NCBI GenBank assembly: GCA_938009275.1
Contig: CALLHY010000018.1
Location: 1-11,233 of the forward strand
DNA from: an uncultured bacterium
GTDB lineage: Bacteria; Cloacimonadota; Cloacimonadia; Cloacimonadales; Cloacimonadaceae
Direction: 5' to 3'
DNA: 11,233 nt
Both the position numbers and the translations under genes were made by a program. How positions within the stretch are numbered: the stretch's first letter is position 1; each line of letters begins with the position of its first letter. The notes under the pieces were generated by a model that was given only the letters and a program-made list of their open reading frames with translations, had not been told where the DNA came from and did not search any database. Positions 7,118-11,233 of the stretch are shown here, in pieces.

Positions 7118-9093
7118 AGCGCATAGCCCTTATAATTACCCTTTTAACATGCTTTGGCATGCTATCTGCCGAGCTAATCTCCATTGGCAACGGCACAGTG
7201 CTAAATCAAGGCTTGCCCATTGAGCCTATTGCCCGCTATTCATACTCGCAGCAGATATTCCTTGCCTCCGAGATTGGCGTAGGCGGCTACATTACTGCCA
7301 TTCAATTCCAATACAACGCTAATAGCCAGGCTTTCTACAGCGGCAACAGCCAGCTAAAGGTTTTTATCGGCCACACTACGCAAACTGAATTCAGCACTTG
7401 GCATCCCGCTTCGTCCATGACCCTGGCTTTCGATGGTGTGCTTCCAGAATACAGCTTCCTCTCGGGCTTGCCGGGCACAGGCTGGATGAACATCCCGCTT
7501 AGCATGGGCTTCCAATACGACGGCAGCCAAAACCTGATTATCGGCGTGGCAGAAAGCTCACATGATTATGGCAGCTCATCGGACGACTTCTACTGCCAAC
7601 AAACAGACATAAACCGCAGCATTCAGTTCCAATCCGCCACCATTAATCCCGATCCCTACGCGCCCCCCACAACGGGATTTAACCTCAAGACCCACCGCTC
7701 AAACCTGCGCATCAGTATTGAGGCACAACACTATTTTCCCGTGCAACCCAGCCCCGCCAACAACAGCAGCGGAATAAGCCTTAATCCTCAGCTATCATGG
7801 CATAGCATCTGCAGCAGCTTTAGCTTATGCTTGGGAACCCATCCCGATAGCCTTGTGCAGCTTGTATCCGGCACTTCCGGAACCTCATGGCAGCTTGAAT
7901 ATCCCTTGCTGAACAACACTCGTTACTATTGGCAAGTAACCGGATTTCACAAGGCGAACAGCTATCCCTCGCCCATTTGGAGCTTTGTAACCATTGCCGA
8001 AACTATTAGCCCACCTCAATACCTGAGCGGTTTTTTTAATGGCAACCAAGTAGCTCTAATCTGGCAAGCTCCCGCATCAGGGAATGTAAGCTCTTACAAT
8101 GTTTATCGTAACAACATCCTACTGGCAAACACCACCCAAAGCTCTTGTAGCGATGCAAACGTATTAGCCGGATTTACCTATTATTACCACGTTTGCGCTT
8201 TGACAGCCTCAGGCAGCGAAAGCATAGCTTCGAACCCGGTTAGCGTAAGCATCCCCAACAATCCCTCAAATACCATTCTAAGTCAGGGCTTTGAAAGCTG
8301 TGAGGCTTTCAGTACCACCATTCCCGGATGGCAGACCATAGACATAGACGGCTCGGCAACCTGGACCTGGGATGGTATCAGCTATCCGCATGCGGGCGAA
8401 GCTCAAAGCTGGCTCTGCTTTGCTCCCGGGCAAACGCTTCCTCCTTTATCTGGTTTTATGCCCTATTCTGGCTCAAAAATGCTGATGGCAATGAGCAGCC
8501 TAAGCCCTCCCAACAACGATTGGCTAATCAGCCCGCCCATTCAATTGGGTTCCGATGCCAGCCTTAGCTTCAAAGCCCGTTCCGCTGTGGCTGACTATGG
8601 CCTGGAACGGCTGAGGCTTTTGGTATCCACCTCCGACGATCAGCCTTCTTCGTTCACGGCCATAAATGAAGGTGCCTATATAGCCCTGCCCGCACAGTGG
8701 ACACACTATTCATACGATTTGGCAGCCTACGTCAACAGGCGCATCTTCCTGGCGTTCCAATGCATCTCAGTGGATGCCTTTGCCATGCTACTGGACGATA
8801 TTCTGCTAATCGGTACAGGTGGTTCGGTTTATAATGATGATCCCATTAGCCCTCCTCCGGGTTTTGCACTATACCCAAATCCGTCTTTTGGCAGTTTCTT
8901 ACTCACCAATAAAAGCGGTTTACCATATCATCTTGAGATATTTGATCTGCGGGGACGCAAGATTTACAGTGGGGACAGACAGCAAAGCTTTGCCCAAGGC
9001 GATCTGCCATCGCCCCTACCTTCGGGCATCTACCTTTACCGTATTACGCAGGATAAGCGCACTGAAACGCTAAAACAGGTAATCCTAAAGTAA
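7114..9093 (+). CDS. Secreted fibronectin III/choice-of-anchor J protein with type IX sorting tail
   Basis: I prefer the GTG at 7114, which gives 659 residues and a clean signal peptide (MKRIALIITLLTCFGMLSA) and overlaps the ovoA stop as GTGA, with GGAAG 8 nt upstream. An ATG at 7099, preceded by AGGT, would add five residues. After the signal (numbering from GTG) come an N-terminal beta-rich region (20-205, 'NGTVLNQGLPI'), two Ig/fibronectin III-like modules (about 208-294 and 298-381, the second with SSYNVYRNN), and a choice-of-anchor J/cleaved-adhesin-like domain (about 391-568: GFESCEAF, GWQTIDIDG, NDWLISPPI, LDDILL). Last is a type IX (Por) sorting domain (about 582-659: LYPNPSFGSF, IFDLRGRKIYSG, PSGIYLYRI). 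It should cross the outer membrane by the type IX system and stay attached or be released. No catalytic domain is recognised, so adhesion or binding is the likely role. Its coupling to ovoA may be only transcriptional. Confidence 0.88.
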   Translation: MKRIALIITLLTCFGMLSAELISIGNGTVLNQGLPIEPIARYSYSQQIFLASEIGVGGYITAIQFQYNANSQAFYSGNSQLKVFIGHTTQTEFSTWHPASSMTLAFDGVLPEYSFLSGLPGTGWMNIPLSMGFQYDGSQNLIIGVAESSHDYGSSSDDFYCQQTDINRSIQFQSATINPDPYAPPTTGFNLKTHRSNLRISIEAQHYFPVQPSPANNSSGISLNPQLSWHSICSSFSLCLGTHPDSLVQLVSGTSGTSWQLEYPLLNNTRYYWQVTGFHKANSYPSPIWSFVTIAETISPPQYLSGFFNGNQVALIWQAPASGNVSSYNVYRNNILLANTTQSSCSDANVLAGFTYYYHVCALTASGSESIASNPVSVSIPNNPSNTILSQGFESCEAFSTTIPGWQTIDIDGSATWTWDGISYPHAGEAQSWLCFAPGQTLPPLSGFMPYSGSKMLMAMSSLSPPNNDWLISPPIQLGSDASLSFKARSAVADYGLERLRLLVSTSDDQPSSFTAINEGAYIALPAQWTHYSYDLAAYVNRRIFLAFQCISVDAFAMLLDDILLIGTGGSVYNDDPISPPPGFALYPNPSFGSFLLTNKSGLPYHLEIFDLRGRKIYSGDRQQSFAQGDLPSPLPSGIYLYRITQDKRTETLKQVILK

Positions 9094-9096
9094 AAA

Positions 9097-9122
9097 ACGG
9101 AGAGCTTTTTACAGCCCTCCGT
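9097..9122 (-). terminator. Intrinsic terminator for the leftward two-gene unit
   Basis: Read on the - strand, ACGGAGGGC pairs with GCTCTCCGT (9 bp including one G-U) around the 8-nt loop TGTAAAAA and is followed at once by TTTTT. That is a textbook rho-independent terminator, 17 bp past the stop of the 53-aa gene. On the + strand the same hairpin carries an A-C mismatch and lacks a trailing T-run, so it would work less well for the rightward operon, whose last stop codon is only 3 bp away. Confidence 0.85.
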
Positions 9123-9139
9123 AGCTTATTGATTATACG

Positions 9140-9301
9140 TTACTGCAGTTGCTTATCAAGCTCACCTAAGAAGATATCCAGAAGGATAGCTACTACCAGC
9201 TCGAAAAAGACCTGCTCGTTCTCCTCGTTGATCAGGGGGATGTTCACCAATTTGTTGATGCGGGTCGCCAGTTCTTTCACCAGTATATCGTTGCTTTTCA
9301 T
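9140..9301 (-). CDS. Small 53-residue protein of unknown function
   Basis: An ATG at 9299-9301 opens a 53-codon frame closed by TAA at 9140-9142. It starts MKSNDILVKELATRINKLVN and ends GELDKQLQ. TGAGGT (9306-9311 on this strand) lies 4 nt before the ATG, a good ribosome binding site. The gene begins 14 bp after the stop of the 150-aa gene and is followed 17 bp later by a strong terminator, so its placement is that of the second gene of a two-gene unit. The sequence is acidic, with amphipathic segments (ILVKELATRINKLV and FFELVVAILLDIFLGEL), probably two helices. No signal peptide or known domain is recognised. I do not know the family. It might bind the product of the gene before it. Confidence 0.75.
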   Translation of the reverse strand: MKSNDILVKELATRINKLVNIPLINEENEQVFFELVVAILLDIFLGELDKQLQ

Positions 9302-9315
9302 ATTTACCTCACTGC

Positions 9316-9768
9316 TTACATGTTGGTAGTAAGCTCATCAGCGCCGCTAACGTTTGGCAGATAAGAATTGGCAACTGCATCGGCAACGCTTTGGATGTCT
9401 GTACCAACAGTTAGCAAGTCGCTGTGGGTGATGGTGGCAAGATCGATATGCTCTGCATCCAGTTCGGCAAAGAGGAACATCATCTTCACGAATATGGGAT
9501 ATGCCCCGGGGGCAACCTTGTTCTTGGGCACCAGAGCTTCATACTTGGAGGCATAGGTCTTCAGTTCTGCCTTGTAACCCGCGGAGCATTCGCTATAAAC
9601 CTTTGCCAGATTCTTCATAATTACACCCATGCTGGTGTTTTGGGCGGTGATACGGGGCGAAGTGTGCCTCCGGCCAATGCAAACGGTTCCCTTGCGATAG
9701 CTGCAATAGGTCATGTCGTCTGCCGTGCCGCTGTAGGTTCTGATTCCGTACTTGAATTTTACTTTCAT
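9316..9768 (-). CDS. Conserved-looking hypothetical protein, 150 residues
   Basis: The ATG (9766-9768) is preceded by AGGAGA (9775-9780), a strong ribosome binding site. The first part (1-45) is basic and beta-like (MKVKFKYGIRTYSGTADDM, then YCSYRKGTVCIGRRHTSPR), with two cysteines at about 22 and 30. The rest (46-150) is mainly helical (GVIMKNLAKVYSECSAGYK, PIFVKMMFLFAELDAEH). There is no signal peptide or membrane segment, so it is probably cytoplasmic. I do not recognise a named family. The pattern of a short basic 'YSGTADDM...YRKG..CIGRR' head with a helical tail resembles small hypothetical proteins I associate with Cloacimonadota genomes, but I cannot verify this. It is the first gene of a leftward unit with the 53-aa gene, behind a 12-bp palindrome that could be an operator. 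Confidence 0.8.
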   Translation of the reverse strand: MKVKFKYGIRTYSGTADDMTYCSYRKGTVCIGRRHTSPRITAQNTSMGVIMKNLAKVYSECSAGYKAELKTYASKYEALVPKNKVAPGAYPIFVKMMFLFAELDAEHIDLATITHSDLLTVGTDIQSVADAVANSYLPNVSGADELTTNM

Positions 9769-9801
9769 TTTTGTTCTCCTGTTTTTGTGATAGGCTGTTT
9801 A

Positions 9802-9813
9802 ATTTCCGGAAAT
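9802..9813. promoter_or_regulatory. Perfect 12-bp palindrome, possible operator of the leftward two-gene unit
   Basis: ATTTCCGGAAAT is a perfect palindrome located 34-45 bp upstream of the ATG of the 150-aa gene. A dimeric regulator site overlapping its promoter would sit here. I see no convincing -35/-10 pair around it and only one copy in the window, so the role is a guess from position and symmetry. Confidence 0.3.
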
Positions 9814-9834
9814 GCTGCCTTCACAATACTGGGG

Positions 9835-9865
9835 GTGGACAAAAATCTCAAAAAGTGGACAAAAA
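9835..9865. repeat. Pair of GTGGACAAAAA direct repeats
   Basis: The 11-mer GTGGACAAAAA occurs at 9835-9845 and 9855-9865, a 20-bp period. Closely spaced GTGGACA plus A/T-run repeats resemble the multiple terminal repeats of IS21-family elements. No istA or istB coding sequence is present nearby, so at most this would be a relic end. It could equally be a protein-binding site upstream of the leftward unit. Confidence 0.4.
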
Positions 9866-9903
9866 CGCGGATTATTTTAAAATACTTAGAAAAATCTTGG
9901 CGC

Positions 9904-9952
9904 GTAGCCGCGCTACATTGCTGGATAAGCTTATCAGACAAGCAAATCCAGC
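9904..9952. repeat. Two adjacent potential hairpins in non-coding DNA
   Basis: GTAGC (9904-9908) and GCTAC (9912-9916) form a small perfect hairpin. Just after it, GCTGGAT (9920-9926) pairs perfectly with ATCCAGC (9946-9952), and inside that GCTT (9929-9932) pairs with AAGC (9940-9943) across a symmetric AA/AA internal loop. No T-run follows on either strand, so these are not standard terminators, although they lie where the 3' end of the leftward YD-repeat gene transcript would be. The rest of 9769-10029 shows no supported gene. Confidence 0.4.
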
Positions 9953-10029
9953 GAGAACCCGAAATTAATCACCTCAAAGAGATAGAATTAGCCAGAGCAT
10001 GGACACCAGAACTACATCACCCATGATAC

Positions 10030-10872
10030 TCATCTATAATAAACTATATACCTGCTTTCCGTGCTGCTTTGTTTGCCATCTCTTTCGGTTACTCTAACTG
10101 TCCAATTTCCATGGTCGTCGTTGGTGTAGCGGTAAACAAGCGTGAAACTGCTATTATTGGCAAAGTCACTAATCTTCCTTTCGCTAATATTGCCATGTTC
10201 ATCATAGGAATTTTGGCTTTTGTAGGTAGTGGTTTTCTCCTGGATAATCTGTTCTTCGCTAATCTGATTCTTGGTATTGTATTTATACTTAAATACGCGG
10301 ATAAGCTTTTTATTAGGTTCATAGGTGGCTTTTTCTGTATTATTGCCCGCCTTATCGTAAATATATTGAGTGTAATGAGTAAGTTTCCCATCTTTGTCGA
10401 AGTAGTTTTCTCTTATCTTATTGCCAGTGGCATCGTAAATATAATCTGTTGCAGTATTGGGTTTGTCATAAAAGTCATGGGCTTGCTTGCGGCTTAACTG
10501 GCCTGAAGCATTGTAAGTATAGTAATAGTAGCTGGTGTTAGTAAGCGAGTATTCCTTTTGTTTTATCAATTGCCCGCCATCGTTGTATTCATAATAATCA
10601 CCACTGGTTACAAAGCCGTTGTCGATAGTTATCTCATGTGCAAGCAGGTTGTGATTGTCATCGTAAACATAGCCGTAATCTGCGCTTGCATAGTTCTCGT
10701 CACCGCGCCAACCTCGGATGATATAGCCCTGTTGATCAAATACAAATACCTCTGCATCGGTGATAATGCTTTCTACCATGCCTTTCAGTTCCATTTTGTC
10801 CCAATCGTTCTGCACTCCGCTCAGCAAAGTAAACGCCAACAATACCAATAAACTTAAGTATGCTTTTTTCAA
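10030..10872 (-). CDS. Secreted YD-repeat (Rhs-like repeat) protein
   Basis: The 280-residue product starts at TTG (10870-10872) with GAGGT 7 nt upstream. This start gives a signal peptide (MKKAYLSLLVLLAFTLLSGV). The next in-frame ATG would begin at residue 27 and lose it. From residue 68 onward the protein is almost entirely YD repeats: the pattern Y-x-Y-(D/N)-x-x-G-x recurs with its second aromatic position at residues 70, 96, 120, 146, 172, 198, 223 and 249, a spacing of 24-26. Such repeats build beta-sheet shells in Rhs/Tc toxins, but here there is no Rhs core motif and no C-terminal toxin extension, since the protein ends right after the eighth repeat. It is probably a small periplasmic or surface beta-repeat protein. 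Its function is unknown. It has its own leftward transcript, separate from the 150-aa gene by 261 bp. Confidence 0.82.
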   Translation of the reverse strand: MKKAYLSLLVLLAFTLLSGVQNDWDKMELKGMVESIITDAEVFVFDQQGYIIRGWRGDENYASADYGYVYDDNHNLLAHEITIDNGFVTSGDYYEYNDGGQLIKQKEYSLTNTSYYYYTYNASGQLSRKQAHDFYDKPNTATDYIYDATGNKIRENYFDKDGKLTHYTQYIYDKAGNNTEKATYEPNKKLIRVFKYKYNTKNQISEEQIIQEKTTTYKSQNSYDEHGNISERKISDFANNSSFTLVYRYTNDDHGNWTVRVTERDGKQSSTESRYIVYYR

Positions 10873-10879
10873 AATCTTA

Positions 10880-10884
10880 ACCTC
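10880..10884 (-). promoter_or_regulatory. Ribosome binding site supporting the TTG start of the YD-repeat gene
   Basis: GAGGT on the - strand lies 7 nt before the TTG at 10870-10872. It supports the TTG rather than the later ATG at codon 27. A TTGACA hexamer (10925-10930, - strand) is further upstream but has no good -10 partner at the usual spacing. Confidence 0.6.
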
Positions 10885-10981
10885 GATGTTTAATTAAGAT
10901 GAATAGATTTGCCGATAATAATGCTGTCAAGTGCAAATAAACGAACTTTCAGAATTCGAACCGTTATAAGACAAAGAGATT

Positions 10982-11062
10982 GCGTTAGGCGTTAGACGAT
11001 GGGGTAGCAGGTTTATGGGTTAGCAAGTTAATGGGTTAGCAGGTTAATAGGTTAGCAAGTTA
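10982..11062. repeat. Tandem repeat: 16-bp unit x4, preceded by a 7-bp doublet
   Basis: Four head-to-tail units of exactly 16 bp occupy 10999-11062, with consensus ATGGGTTAGCAAGTTA (G for A at position 12 in units 1 and 3, minor changes in units 1 and 4). Directly before them GCGTTAG is duplicated (10982-10988, 10989-10995) and shares the GTTAG core. The period is not a multiple of three, which argues against a coding repeat. Slippage-type minisatellite is the simplest reading. Confidence 0.85.
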
Positions 11063-11080
11063 ACAGGGAGTATCATCAAA

Positions 11081-11146
11081 GCTCTGCAAGATGAACTTCT
11101 AATCTTTGCAAGAGAGAAATTTAAGCTCTGCAAGAGCGACAGATAA
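11081..11146. repeat. Tandem repeat: 22-bp unit x3 with TTGCAAGAG/CTGCAAGAG core
   Basis: Three units start at 11081, 11103 and 11125, exactly 22 bp apart. They share (G/T)CT(C/T)TGCAAGA at the left and TAA at the right end, while the middle varies. The third copy contains the perfect small hairpin GCTCT-GCA-AGAGC (11125-11137). There are no spacers between units, so this is not a CRISPR array. Confidence 0.7.
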
Positions 11147-11149
11147 TAG

Positions 11150-11169
11150 CCTGAGGCGTAAGCCTCAGG
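11150..11169. other. GC-rich hairpin with GTAA (GNRA-type) loop
   Basis: CCTGAGGC (11150-11157) pairs perfectly with GCCTCAGG (11162-11169) across GTAA, a GNRA tetraloop when transcribed rightward. No T-run follows, so it is not a canonical terminator. A structured RNA, a leader element or an extragenic palindromic repeat are all possible. It directly follows the 22-bp array. Confidence 0.65.
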
Positions 11170-11192
11170 TACAAGGCACCCACCAATACCAA

Positions 11193-11205
11193 GCCCCTTG
11201 GGGGC
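11193..11205. other. Small GC-rich hairpin near the right edge
   Basis: GCCCC (11193-11197) pairs with GGGGC (11201-11205) around TTG. An alternative pairing, CCAAG (11189-11193) with CTTGG (11197-11201), is mutually exclusive with it. Such switching pairs can occur in regulatory leaders, but both stems are short and the downstream gene is not in view. Confidence 0.35.
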
Positions 11206-11233
11206 GACACAATATTATATTTTACAAAGAGCT

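Larger units (their letters stand above)
10873..11233. other. Non-coding, repeat-dense stretch to the right edge
   Basis: No frame here has a credible start, ribosome binding site and length. The first 100 bp should carry the promoter of the leftward YD-repeat gene. The remainder is occupied by the 16-bp tandem array, the 22-bp tandem array and two hairpins listed separately, and it continues past the window edge. Confidence 0.7.

Noticed and set aside
9424..10026. 200-codon open frame on the + strand running through the 150-aa gene and the adjacent gap
   Set aside because: Its first half is antisense to a gene with a better ribosome binding site, start and composition. The second half crosses the GTGGAC repeats and hairpins and shows no recognisable domain.
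11081..11146. 22-bp repeats as a CRISPR array
   Set aside because: The units are imperfect and directly abutting, with no unique spacers, and no cas gene is present.
1..11233. tRNA, rRNA, prophage or intact insertion sequence
   Set aside because: No cloverleaf-like segment, rRNA core, phage structural gene or transposase was seen on either strand.

Overview
The window (about 47% GC by eye) looks like a chromosomal segment of an uncultured FCB-group bacterium. Candidatus Cloacimonadota is my best guess. It rests on a multidomain secreted protein with a type IX secretion (Por) C-terminal sorting domain, a secreted YD-repeat protein, a small two-gene unit of unknown function of a style I associate with that lineage, and repeat-rich intergenic DNA. 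This placement is an inference, not a measurement.

Positions 1-89 hold the tail of a gene entering from the left. A 218-bp gap with a long imperfect inverted repeat follows. Then five genes run rightward on the + strand from 308 to 9093, with gaps of 20 to 64 bp and one 4-nt overlap, so they may form an operon. They are: (1) a four-part sulfur-handling flavoprotein (CoA-disulfide reductase-like + rhodanese + TusA + DsrE-like); (2) an M14-family zinc carboxypeptidase/amidase-like lipoprotein; (3) a soluble PAS-class III adenylate cyclase; (4) an OvoA-type 5-histidylcysteine sulfoxide synthase fused to a methyltransferase, the key enzyme of ovothiol A synthesis; (5) a secreted fibronectin/choice-of-anchor-J protein with a type IX sorting tail, whose start overlaps the ovoA stop.

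From 9140 to 9768 the - strand carries two small genes of unknown function (150 and 53 aa) that end in a strong intrinsic terminator at 9097-9122. The 53-aa gene is easily missed because of its size. A 261-bp non-coding stretch (9769-10029) contains a 12-bp palindrome, two GTGGACAAAAA direct repeats and a hairpin. Next, a - strand gene starting at TTG encodes a secreted protein with eight 24-26 residue YD repeats. The last 361 bp are non-coding and dense in repeats: four 16-bp tandem units, three 22-bp tandem units, a GC-rich hairpin with a GTAA loop and a second small hairpin.

Functionally the most suggestive point is the pairing, in one probable transcription unit, of a thiol/persulfide-handling flavoprotein with an ovothiol synthase. 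Together they could make and keep reduced a low-molecular-weight thiol. Known OvoA enzymes need O2, which is unexpected if the host belongs to a lineage generally regarded as anaerobic.
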